Assembly (NCBI RefSeq): GCF_051020955.1 | Contig: NW_027476702.1 | Span: 1-64,000, forward strand | Direction of reading: 5' to 3' | DNA length: 64,000 nt | Origin: Megalopta genalis | Lineage: Eukaryota; Arthropoda; Insecta; Hymenoptera; Halictidae | Shown: piece by piece, positions 1 through 11,600 of the stretch | How the letters are laid out: every line of letters begins with the position of its first letter | How positions within the stretch are numbered: the first letter of the stretch is position 1 | The notes under the pieces: model-generated | The model's input: only the letters and a program-made list of their open reading frames with translations | Told to the model about the DNA's origin: nothing | Databases searched by the model: none | Program-made: the position numbers and the translations under genes

Positions 1-3000
1 TTTAGCTTCAACTGCATGCGAAACAAACGAGTTAGCTTTACATCCATGCAAAACACATGATTTAGATTAAAATCAATGCGAAGTAGAAGGCTTATCTTCG
101 AATCCATGCGAAACAAATGGTTTAGCTTCAAATACTTGTGATATACATGATTTAGCTACAACTGCATGCGAAAAAAACGAGTTAGCTTCAAAACCAAGCG
201 AAACACATGATTTAGCCTCAAATCAATGCGAAGTAGATGGCTTATCTTCGAATAAATGCGAAACAAATGGTTTACATTCAAATACTTGTGATATACACGA
301 TTTAGCTTCAACAGCATGCGAAACAAACGAGTTAGCTTCAAATCCATGCGGAACACATGATTTAGCTTCAAATCAATGCGAAGTAGAAGGCTGATCTTCG
401 AATCCATGCGAAGCAAATGGTTTAGCTTCAAATACTTTTGATACACTTGAGTTAGCTTCAACAGCATGCGAAACAAACGAGTTAGCTTCAAATCCTTGCG
501 AAACACATGGTTTAGCATCAAATCAATGCGAAGTGGAAGGCTTATCTTCGAATCCATGCGAAACGAATTGTTTAGTTTCAAATACTTTTGATACACTTGA
601 GTTAGCTTCAACAGCATGCGAAACAAACGAGTTAGATTTACATCCATTCAAAACACATGATTTAGATTAAAATCAATGCGAAGTAGAAGGCTTATCTTCG
701 AATCCATGCGAAACGAATAGTTTAGCTTCAAATACTTGTGATATACATGATTCAGCTTCAACTGCATGCGAAACAAACGAGTTAGCTTCAAATCCATGCG
801 AAACACATGATTTAGATTAAAATCAATGCGAAGTAGAAGGCTTATCTTCGAATCCATGCGAAACAAATGGTTTAGCTTCAAATACTTGTGAGATACATGA
901 CTTAGATACAACTGCATGCGAAAAAAACGAGTTAGCTTCAAAACCAAGCGAAACACATGATTTAGCCTCAAATCAATGCGAAGTAGAAGGCTTACCTTCG
1001 AATAAATGCGAACCAAATGGTTTAGCTTCAAATACTTGTGATATGCATGGTTTAGCTTCAACTACTAGCGAAAAAAACGAGTTAGCTTCAAATCCAAGCG
1101 AAACTCATGATTTAGCTTCAAATCAATGCGAATTAGAAGGGTTATCTTCGAATCCATGCGGAACAAACGGATTAGCTTCTTATACTTGTGATATACATGA
1201 TTTAGCTTCAACAGCATGCGAAATAAACGAGTTAGATTCAAATCCATAGGAAACACATGATTTAGCTTCAAATCAATGCGAAGTAGAAGGCTGTTCTTCG
1301 AATCCATGCGAAACAAATGGTTCAGCTGCAAATACTTGTGATTACATGATTTAGCTTCAACTGCGTGCGAAACAAACGAGTTAGCTTTACATCCATGCAA
1401 AACACATGATTTAGATTAAAATCAATGCGAAGTAGAAGGCTTATCTTCGAATCCATGCGAAACAAATGGTTTAGATTCAAATACTTGTGATATACATGAT
1501 TTAGCTTCAACAGCATGCGAAACAAACGAGTTAGCTTCAAATCCATGCGGAACACATGATTTAGCTTCAAATCAATGCGAAGTAGAAGGCTGATCTTCGA
1601 ATCCATGCGAAGCAAATGGATTAGCTTCAAATACTTTTGATACACTTGAGTTAGCTTCAACAGCATGCGAAACAAACGAGTTAGCTTCATATCCTTGCGA
1701 AACACATGATTTAGCATCAAATCAATGCGAAGTGGAAGGCTTATCTTCGAATCCATGCGAAACGAATAGTTTAGTTTCAAATACTTGTGATATACATGAT
1801 TTAGCTTCAACACCATGCGAAACAATCGAGTTAGCTTCAAATCCATGCGAAACACATGATTTAGCTTCAAATCAATGCGAAGTAGAAAGCTTAGCTTCAA
1901 AACCATGGGAATCAAATGGTTTAACTTCAAATACTTGTGATATACATGATTTAGCTTCAACTGCATGCGAAACAAACGAGTTAGCTTAAAATCCATGCGG
2001 AACACATGATTTAGCTTCAAATACATGCGAAGTAGATGGCTGATCTTCGAATCCATGCGAAGCAAACGGTTTAGCTTCAAATACTTTTGATACACTTGAG
2101 TTAGCTTCAACAGCATGCGAAACAAATGAGTTATATTCAAATCCAAGCGAAACACATGATTTATCTTCAAATCAATGCGAAGTGGAAGGCTTATCTCCGA
2201 ATCCATGCGTAACAAATGGTTTAGCTGCAAATACATGTGATTACATGATTTAGCTTCAACAGCCTGCGAAACAAACGAGTTAGCTTCAAATCCATGCGAA
2301 ACACATGATTTAGATTCAAATCAATGCGAATTAGAAGGGTTATCTTGGAATCCATGCGAAACGTATTATATAGCTTCAAATACTTGTGATATACATGATT
2401 CAGCTTCAACTGCATGCGAAACAAACGAGTTAGCTTTAAATCCATGCGAAACACATGATTTAGATTAAAATCAATGCGAAGTAGAAGGCTTATCTTCGAA
2501 TCCATGCGAAACAAATGGTTTAGCTTCAAATACTTGTGATATACATGATTTAGCTACAACTGCATGCGAAAAAAACGAGTTAGCTTCAAAACCAAGCGAA
2601 ACACATGATTTATCTTCAAATCAATGCGAAGTGGAAGGCTTATCTTCGAATCCATGCGAAATGAATAGTTTAGCTTCAAATACTTGTGATATAAACGATT
2701 CAGCTTCAACTGCTTGCGAAACAAACGAGTTAGCTTCAAATCCATGCGAAACACATGATTTAGATTAAAATCAATGCGAAGTAGAAGGCTTATCTTCGGA
2801 TCCATGAAAAACAAATGGTTTAGCTTCAAATACTTGTGATATACATGATTTAGATACAACTGCATGCGAAAAAAACGAGTTAGCTTCAAAACCAAGCGAA
2901 ACACATGATTTAGCCTCAAATCAATGCGAAGTAGAAGGCTTAGCTTCGAATAAATGCGAACCAAATGGTTTAGCTTCAAATACTTGTGATATGCATGATT

Positions 3001-5082
3001 TAGCTTCAACTACTGGCGAAAAAAACGAGTTAGCTTCAAATCCAAGCGAAACTCATGATTTAGCCTCAAATCAATGCGAATTAGAAGGGTTATCTTCGAA
3101 TCCATGCGAAACAAATGATATAGCTTCAAATACTTGTGATATACATGATTTAGCTTCAACAGCATGCGAAATAAACGAGTTAGATTCAAATCCATAGGAA
3201 ACACATGATTTAGCTTCAAATCAATGCGAAGTAGAAGGCTGGTCTTCGAATCCATGCGTAACAAATGGTTCAGCTGCAAATACTTGTGATTACATGATTT
3301 AGCTTCAACTGCATGCGAAACAAACGAGTTAGCTTTACATCCATGCAAAACACATGATTTAGATTAAAATCAATGCGAAGTAGAAGGCTTATCTTCGAAT
3401 CCATGCGAAACAAATGGTTTAGCTTCAAATACTTGTGATATACATGATTTAGCTACAACTGCATGCGAAAAAAACGAGTTAGCTTCAAAACCAAGCGAAA
3501 CACATGATTTAGCCTCAAATCAATGCGAAGTAGATGGCTTATCTTCGAATAAATGCGAAACAAATGGTTTAGATTCAAATACTTGTGATATACACGATTT
3601 AGCTTCAACAGCATGCGAAACAAACGAGTTAGCTTCAAATCCATGCGGAACACATGATTTAGCTTCAAATCAATGCGAAGTAGAAGGCTGATCTTCGAAT
3701 CCATGCGAAGCAAATGGTTTAGCTTCAAATACTTTTGATACACTTGAGTTAGCTTCAACAGCATGCGAAACAAACGAGTTAGCTTCAAATCCTTGCGAAA
3801 CACATGGTTTAGCATCAAATCAATGCGAAGTGGAAGGCTTATCTTCGAATCCATGCGAAACGAATAGTTTAGTTTCAAATACTTGTGATATACATGATTC
3901 AGCTTCAACTGCATGCGAAACAAACGAGTTAGCTTTACATCCATTCAAAACACATGATTTAGATTAAAATCAATGCGAAGTAGAAGGCTTATCTTCGAAT
4001 CCATGCGAAACAAATGGTTTAGCTTCAAATACTTGTGATATACATGATTTAGCTACAACTGCATGCGAAAAAAACAAGTTAGCTTCAAATGCATGCGAAA
4101 CACATGATTTAGCTTCAAATCAATGCTAAGTAGAAGGCTGATCTTCGAATCCATGCGTAACAAATGGTTTAGCTTCAAATACTTGTGATATACATGATTT
4201 AGCTTCAACACCATGCGAAACAATCGAGTTAGCTTCAAATCCATGCGAAACACATGATTTAGCTTCAAATCAATGCGAAGTAGATGGCTGATCTTCGAAT
4301 CCATGCGAAGCAAATGGTTTAGCTTCAAATACTTTTGATACACTTGAGTTAGCTTCAACAGCATTCGAAACAAATGAGTTATATTCAAATCCAAGCGAAA
4401 CACATGATTTATCTTCAAATCAATGCGAAGTGGAAGGCTTATCTTCGAATGCATGCGTAACAAATGGTTTAGCTGCAAATACATGTGATTACATGATTTA
4501 GCTTCAACAACCTGCGAAACAAACGAGTTAGCTTCAAATCCATGCGAAACACATGATTTAGATTCAAATCAATGCGAATTAGAAGGGTTATCTTGGAATC
4601 CATGCGAAACGTATTATATAGCTTCAAATACTTGTGATATACATGATTCAGCTTCAACTGCATGCGAAACAAACGAGTTAGCTTTAAATCCATGCGAAAC
4701 ACATGATTTAGATTAAAATCAATGCGAAGTAGAAGGCTTATCTTCGAATCCATGCGAAACAAATGGTTTAGCTTCAAATACTCGTTGATATACATGATTT
4801 AGCTACAACTGCATGCGAAAAAAACGAGTTAGCTTCAAAACCAAGCGAAACACATGATTTATCTTCAAATCAATGAGAAGTAGAAGGCTTAGCTTCGAAT
4901 AAATGCGAAACAAATGGTTTAGCTTCAAATACTTGTGATATATATGATTTAGCTTCAACAGCATGCGAAACAAACGAGTTAGCTTCAAATCCATGCGAAA
5001 CACATGATTTAGCTTCAAATCAATGCGAAGTAGGAGGCTTATCTTTGATCCCATGCGATACAAATGGTTTAGCTTCAAATAT
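1..5082 (+). repeat. 30-bp satellite array, domain I, left of mariner copy 1
   Basis: Head-to-tail 30-bp monomers in one orientation. Five types recur in order to make a 150-bp unit, named here by their plus-strand decapeptides: A LASNTCDIHD, B LASTACETNE, C LASNPCETHD, D LASNQCEVEG, E LSSNPCETNG. Type B starts at position 1 and again at 151. Most monomers are exactly 30 bp. Exceptions are A monomers that lost two bases (gtgattacatg near 1,340, 2,240, 3,290 and 4,485) and a one-base gain (actcgttgat, about 4,781-4,790). Many D monomers carry gattaaaatc (TAA) and many E monomers carry ggctgatc (TGA), which close the plus frame at repeated, phase-locked positions. No unique gene is visible. The array begins before the window. 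Confidence 0.97.
890..4270 (+). repeat. Segmental duplication block X, copy 1
   Basis: About 3.4 kb repeated at 7,323-10,853. The offset is 6,433 bp up to about 3.2 kb and 6,583 bp after that. The second copy has one additional 150-bp unit, reading TASETIELDS and NQCAVEGLSS, near 9,590-9,740. Shared private variants, including ggatccatgaaaaac and gtgattacatg, show common descent. Boundaries were placed by eye from where variant strings stop matching, to about 30 bp at best. Confidence 0.8.
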
Positions 5083-5111
5083 TGGGTTGGCAACTAAGTA
5101 ATTGCCGATTT
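5083..5111 (+). repeat. mariner left terminal inverted repeat, copy 1
   Basis: 29 bp starting tgggttggcaactaag. It is the exact reverse complement of 5,633-5,661. In mariners this is where the transposase binds. Confidence 0.95.
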
Positions 5112-5169
5112 CAGTTATAGATGTCTCTCACTCCCAATTTTATGATATCCGTAAATGTTGTATTATAAA

Positions 5170-5189
5170 ATTATTATTATTATTATTAT
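5170..5189 (+). repeat. (ATT)n microsatellite inside mariner copy 1
   Basis: About six ATT units in the remnant 5' part of the element. The tract has the same length in all three mariner copies. It lies between two near-identical 13-bp direct repeats, atccgtaaatgtt at 5,147-5,159 and atccgtgaatgtt at 5,203-5,215, close to where the missing 5' transposase sequence should be. Confidence 0.85.
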
Positions 5190-5217
5190 GTTATTTTTTA
5201 TTATCCGTGAATGTTAG

Positions 5218-5592
5218 CAACTGGACAAATTGAATGCAGCGGTCAAGGAAAAGCGACCAGAATTGGTCAATCGTAAAGGTGTCATTTTCCAGCAGGACAA
5301 TGCTAGGCTGCACACGTCTTTGTCCACTCGGCAAAAATTGATGGATATTGGTTGGGAATTGATGTTACACCCACCACATAGCCCTGATCTCGCGCCATCG
5401 AATTAGCACTTATTTCGATCCCTGGACAGCTCCCTTCGTGGTAAAACTTTTAACGATGATGACGCTGTAAAATCTCACTTAACTCAGTTTTTGGCCGAAA
5501 AGGATCAGACTTTTTACGAGCGTGGAATTTTCAAGTTGTCGGAGAGATGGCAAAAGGTCATCGAACAAAATGGGAAATACATTACAGATTAA
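5218..5592 (+). pseudogene. mariner transposase C-terminal fragment, copy 1
   Basis: 124 codons (one a stop) plus a terminal TAA can be read from 5,218. An in-frame TAG at 5,215-5,217 lies immediately upstream and there is no start codon. Diagnostic mariner motifs are visible: QQDNARLH, with the second catalytic Asp at codon 27 (5,296-5,298), and HPPHSPDLAPS leading to the position of the third catalytic Asp. That position is codon 62, exactly 34 residues later as expected for the D,D34D family, but it is Asn (AAT, 5,401-5,403). The next codon, usually Tyr, is TAG (5,404-5,406). The frame then continues without another stop through HLFRSLDSSLRGKTF to its normal-looking end. The N-terminal helix-turn-helix half and first Asp are missing. 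It cannot encode an active transposase. Confidence 0.95.
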
Positions 5593-5632
5593 ACTTCATT
5601 CCAAGTAAAAAAAATGTTCTATTTCATTGAAC

Positions 5633-5661
5633 AAATCGGCAATTACTTAGTTGCCAACCCA
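5633..5661 (-). repeat. mariner right terminal inverted repeat, copy 1
   Basis: 29 bp ending gttgccaaccca, the perfect inverted partner of 5,083-5,111. Confidence 0.95.
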
Positions 5662-8600
5662 TTGTATATTGTGATATACATGATTTAGCTTCAACAGCAT
5701 GCGAAACAAACGAGTTAGCTTCAAAACCAAGCGAAATACATGATTTAGCCTCAAATCAATGCGAAGTACAAGGCTTAGCTTCGAATAAATGCGAAACAAA
5801 TGGTTTAGCTTCAAATACTTGTGATATATATGATTTAGCTTCAACAGCATGCGAAACAAACGAGTTAGCTTCAAATCCATGCGAAACACATGATTTAGCA
5901 TCAAATCAATGCTAAGTAGAAGGCTGATCTTCGAAGCCATGCGTAACAAATGGTTTAGCTTCAAATACTTTTGATACACTTGAGTTAGCTTCAACAGCAT
6001 GCGAAACAAACGAGTTAGCTTCAGATCCATGCGAAACACATGATTTTGCTTCTAATCAATGCGCAGTAGAAGGCTTATCTTCGAATCCATGCGAAACAAA
6101 CGGATTAGCTTCTTATACTTGTGATATACATGATTTAGCTTCAACTGCATGCGAAACAAACGAGTTAGCTTAAAATCCATGCGGAACACATGATTTAGCT
6201 TCAAATCAATGCGAAGTAGAAGGCTGATCTTCGAATCCATGCGAAGCAAATGGTTTAGCTTCAAATACTTTTGATATACTTGAGTTAGCTTCAACAGCAT
6301 GCGAAACAAACGAGTTAGCTTCAAATCCTTGCGAAACACATGATTTAGCATTAAATCAATGCGAAGTAGAAGGCTTATCTTCGAATCCATGCGAAACGAA
6401 TAGTTTAGTTTCAAATACTTGTGATATACATGATTCAGCTTCAACTGCATGCGAAACAAACGAGTTAGCTTTAAATCCATGCGAAACACATGATTTAGAT
6501 TAAAATCAATGCGAAGTAGAAGGCTTATCTTCGAATCCATGCGAAACAAATGGTTTAGCTTCAAATACTTGTGATATACATGATTTAGCTACAACTGCAT
6601 GCGAAAAAAACGAGTTAGCTTCAAGTCCATGCGAAACAGATGATTTAGCTTCAAATCAATGCGAAGTAGGAGGCTTATCTTCGATCCCATGCGATACAAA
6701 TGGTTTAGCTTCAAATACTTGTGATATACATGATTCAGCTTCAACTGCATGCGAAACAAACGAGTTAGCTTTAAATCCATGCGAAACACATGATTTAGAT
6801 TAAAATCAATGCGAAGTAGTAGGCTTATCTTCGAATCCATGCGAAACAAATGGTTTAGCTTCAAATACTTGTGATATACATGATTTAGCTACAGCTGCAT
6901 GCGAAAAAAACGAGTTAGCTTCAAAACCAAGCGAAACACATGATTTAGCCTCAAATCAATGCGAAGTAGAAGGCTTAGCTTCGAATAAATGCGAAACAAA
7001 TGGTTTAGCTTCAAATACTTGTGATATATATGATTTAGCTTCAACAGCATGCGAAACATACGAGTTATATTCAAATCCAAGCGAAACACATGATTTATCT
7101 TCAAATCTATGCGAATTAGGAGGGTTATCTTGGAATCCATCCGAAACGTATGATATAGCTTCAAATACTTGTGATATACATGACTTCGCTTCAACAGCAT
7201 GCGAAACAAACGAGTTAGCTTCAAAACCAAGCGAAACACATGATTTAGCCTCAAATCAATGAGAAGTAGAAGGCTTAGCTTCGAATAAATGCGAAAAAAA
7301 TGGTTTAGCTTCAAATACTTGTGATATACATGATTTAGATACAACTGCATGCGAAAAAAACGAGTTAGCTTCAAAACCAAGCGAAACACATGATTTAGCA
7401 TCAAATCAATGCGAAGTAGAAGGCTTACCTTCGAATAAATGCGAACCAAATGGTTTAGCTTCAAATACTTGTGATATGCATGGTTTAGCTTCAACTACTA
7501 GCGAAAAAAACGAGTTAGCTTCAAATCCAAGCGAAACTCATGATTTAGCTTCAAATCAATGCGAATTAGAAGGGTTATCTTCGAATCCATGCGGAACAAA
7601 CGGATTAGCTTCTTATACTTGTGATATACATGATTTAGCTTCAACAGCATGCGAAATAAACGAGTTAGATTCAAATCCATAGGAAACACATGATTTAGCT
7701 TCAAATCAATGCGAAGTAGAAGGCTGGTCTTCGAATCCATGCGAAACAAATGGTTCAGCTGCAAATACTTGTGATTACATGATTTAGCTTCAACTGCGTG
7801 CGAAACAAACGAGTTAGCTTTACATCCATGCAAAACACATGATTTAGATTAAAATCAATGCGAAGTAGAAGGCTTATCTTCGAATCCATGCGAAACAAAT
7901 GGTTTAGATTCAAATACTTGTGATATACATGATTTAGCTTCAACAGCATGCGAAACAAACGAGTTAGCTTCAAATCCATGCGGAACACATGATTTAGCTT
8001 CAAATCAATGCGAAGTAGAAGGCTGATCTTCGAATCCATGCGAAGCAAATGGTTTAGCTTCAAATACTTTTGATACACTTGAGTTAGCTTCAACAGCATG
8101 CGAAACAAACGAGTTAGCTTCATATCCTTGCGAAACAAATGATTTAGCATCAAATCAATGCGAAGTGGAAGGCTTATCTTCGAATCCATGCGAAACGAAT
8201 AGTTTAGTTTCAAATACTTGTGATATACATGATTTAGCTTCAACACCATGCGAAACAATCGAGTTAGCTTCAAATCCATGCGAAACACATGATTTAGCTT
8301 CAAATCAATGCGAAGTAGAAAGCTTAGCTTCAAAACCATGGGAATCAAATGGTTTAACTTCAAATACTTGTGATATACATGATTTAGCTTCAACTGCATG
8401 CGAAACAAACGAGTTAGCTTAAAATCCATGCGGAACACATGATTTAGCTTCAAATACATGCGAAGTAGATGGCTGACCTTCGAATCCATGCGAAGCAAAT
8501 GGTTTAGTTTCAAATACTTTTGATACACTTGAGTTAGCTTCAACAGCATGCGAAACAAATGAGTTATATTCAAATCCAAGCGAAACACATGATTTATCTT

Positions 8601-11600
8601 CAAATCAATGCGAAGTGGAAGGCTTATCTCCGAATCCATGCGTAACAAATGGTTTAGCTGCAAATACATGTGATTACATGATTTAGCTTCAACAGCCTGC
8701 GAAACAAACGAGTTAGCTTCAAATCCATGCGAAACACATGATTTAGATTCAAATCAATGCGAATTAGAAGGGTTATCTTGGAATCCATGCGAAACGTATT
8801 ATATAGCTTCAAATACTTGTGATATACATGATTCAGCTTCAACTGCATGCGAAACAAACGAGTTAGCTTTAAATCCATGCGAAACACATGATTTAGATTA
8901 AAATCAATGCGAAGTAGAAGGCTTATCTTCGAATCCATGCGAAACAAATGGTTTAGCTTCAAATACTTGTGATATACATGATTTAGCTACAACTGCATGC
9001 GAAAAAAACGAGTTAGCTTCAAAACCAAGCGAAACACATGATTTATCTTCAAATCAATGCGAAGTGGAAGGCTTATCTTCGAATCCATGCGAAATGAATA
9101 GTTTAGCTTCAAATACTTGTGATATACACGATTCAGCTTCAACTGCTTGCGAAACAAACGAGTTAGCTTCAAATCCATGCGAAACACATGATTTAGATTA
9201 AAATCAATGCGAAGTAGAAGGCTTATCTTCGGATCCATGAAAAACAAATGGTTTAGCTTCAAATACTTGTGATATACATGATTTAGATACAACTGCATGC
9301 GAAAAAAACGAGTTAGCTTCAAAACCAAGCGAAACACATGATTTAGCCTCAAATCAATGGGAAGTAGAAGGCTTAGCTTCGAATAAATGCGAACCAAATG
9401 GTTTAGCTTCAAATACTTGTGATATGCATGATTTAGCTTCAACTACTGGCGAAAAAAACGAGTTAGCTTCAAATCCAAGCGAAACTCATGATTTAGCCTC
9501 AAATCAATGCGAATTAGAAGGGTTATCTTCGAATCCATGCGAAACAAATGATATAGCTTCAAATACTTGTGATATACATGATTTAGCTTCAACAGCATCC
9601 GAAACAATCGAGTTAGACTCAGATCCATGCGAAACACATGATTTTGCTTCTAATCAATGCGCAGTAGAAGGCTTATCTTCGAATCCAAGCGAAACAAACG
9701 GATTAGCTTCTTATACTTGTGATATACATGATTTAGCTTCAACAGCATGCGAAATAAACGAGTTAGATTCAAATCCATAGGAAACACATGATTTAGCTTC
9801 AAATCAATGCGAAGTAGAAGGCTGGTCTTCGAATCCATGCGTAACAAATGGTTCAGCTGCAAATACTTGTGATTACATGATTTAGCTTCAACTGCATGCG
9901 AAACAAACGAGTTAGCTTTACATCCATGCAAAACACATGATTTAGATTAAAATCAATGCGAAGTAGAAGGCTTATCTTCGAATCCATGCGAAACAAATGG
10001 TTTAGCTTCAAATACTTGTGATATACATGATTTAGCTACAACTGCATGCGAAAAAAACGAGTTAGCTTCAAAACCAAGCGAAACACATGATTTAGCCTCA
10101 AATCAATGCGAAGTAGATGGCTTATCTTCGAATAAATGCGAAACAAATGGTTTAGATTCAAATACTTGTGATATACACGATTTAGCTTCAACAGCATGCG
10201 AAACAAACGAGTTAGCTTCAAATCCATGCGGAACACATGATTTAGCTTCAAATCAATGCGAAGTAGAAGGCTGATCTTCGAATCCATGCGAAGCAAATGG
10301 TTTAGCTTCAAATACTTTTGATACACTTGAGTTAGCTTCAACAGCATGCGAAACAAACGAGTTAGCTTCAAATCCTTGCGAAACACATGGTTTAGCATCA
10401 AATCAATGCGAAGTGGAAGGCTTATCTTCGAATCCATGCGAAACGAATAGTTTAGTTTCAAATACTTGTGATATACATGATTCAGCTTCAACTGCATGCG
10501 AAACAAACGAGTTAGCTTTACATCCATTCAAAACACATGATTTAGATTAAAATCAATGCGAAGTAGAAGGCTTATCTTCGAATCCATGCGAAACAAATGG
10601 TTTAGCTTCAAATACTTGTGATATACATGATTTAGCTACAACTGCATGCGAAAAAAACAAGTTAGCTTCAAATCCATGCGAAACACATGATTTAGCTTCA
10701 AATCAATGCTAAGTAGAAGGCTGATCTTCGAATCCATGCGTAACAAATGGTTTAGCTTCAAATACTTGTGATATACATGATTTAGCTTCAACACCATGCG
10801 AAACAATCGAGTTAGCTTCAAATCCATGCGAAACACATGATTTAGCTTCAAATCAATGCGAAGTAGAAAGCTTAGCTTCAAAACCATGGGAATCAAATGG
10901 TTTAACTTCAAATACTTGTGATATACATGATTTAACTTCAACTGCATGCGAAACAAACGAGTTAGCTTAAAATCCATGCGGAACACATGATTTAGCTTCA
11001 AATAAATGCGAAGTAGATGGCTGATCTTCGAATCCATGCGAAGCAAATGGTTTAGCTTCAAATACTTTTGATACACTTGAGTTAGCTTCAACAGCATGCG
11101 AAACAAATGAGTTATATTCAAATCCAAGCGAAACACATGATTTATCTTCAAATCAATGCGAAGTGGAAGGCTTATCTTCGAATCCATGCGAAACGAATAG
11201 TTTAGCTTCAAATACTTGTGATATACATGATTCAGCTTCAACTGCATGCGAAACAAACGAGTTAGCTTCAAATCCATGCGAAACACATGATTTAGATTAA
11301 AATCAATGCGAAGTAGAAGGCTTATCTTCGAATCCATGCGAAACAAATGGTTTAGCTTCAAATACTTGTGATATACATGATTTAGATACAACTGCATGCG
11401 AAAAAAACGAGTTAGCTTCAAAACCAAGCGAAACACATGATTTAGCCTCAAATCAATGCGAAGTAGAAGGCTTACCTTCGAATAAATGCGAACCAAATGG
11501 TTTAGCTTCAAATACTTGTGATATGCATGGTTTAGCTTCAACTACTAGCGAAAAAAACGAGTTAGCTTCAAATCCAAGCGAAACTCATGATTTAGCTTCA

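Larger units (their letters stand above)
5083..5661 (+). mobile_element. mariner-family element, internally deleted, copy 1
   Basis: A 579-bp island of non-satellite DNA interrupts an A monomer between ttcaaata and ttgtgatatac. It is bounded by perfect 29-bp inverted repeats and contains the C-terminal part of a mariner transposase. Full mariner elements are about 1.3 kb, so more than half of the element, including the N-terminal DNA-binding region and first catalytic Asp, is absent. A TA lies just left of the element (5,080-5,081) and TATA lies at 5,665-5,668 on the right, consistent with TA target choice. The exact right junction is blurred by three extra bases (ttg). It is non-autonomous. 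The inverted repeats, starting tgggttggcaacta, resemble from memory the mellifera subfamily; that placement is inference. Confidence 0.95.
4275..7590 (+). repeat. Segmental duplication block Y (with mariner copy 1)
   Basis: About 3.3 kb repeated at 14,008-17,323 with a constant offset of 9,733 bp. It includes the mariner relic and the unusual flanking variants actcgttgat and gaagtacaagg. By eye the copies differ at very few bases, one being tagcatc near 7,390 versus tagcctc near 17,120. Its left edge coincides with the right edge of block X. Confidence 0.85.

Noticed and set aside
1043..1249. Short plus-strand ATG-initiated frames beginning MHGLAS or MHDLAS (about 68-133 codons) at the marker monomer
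   Set aside because: The ATG is a monomer variant, with no leader, no unique sequence and no consistent 3' end. They look like pieces of the satellite frame.
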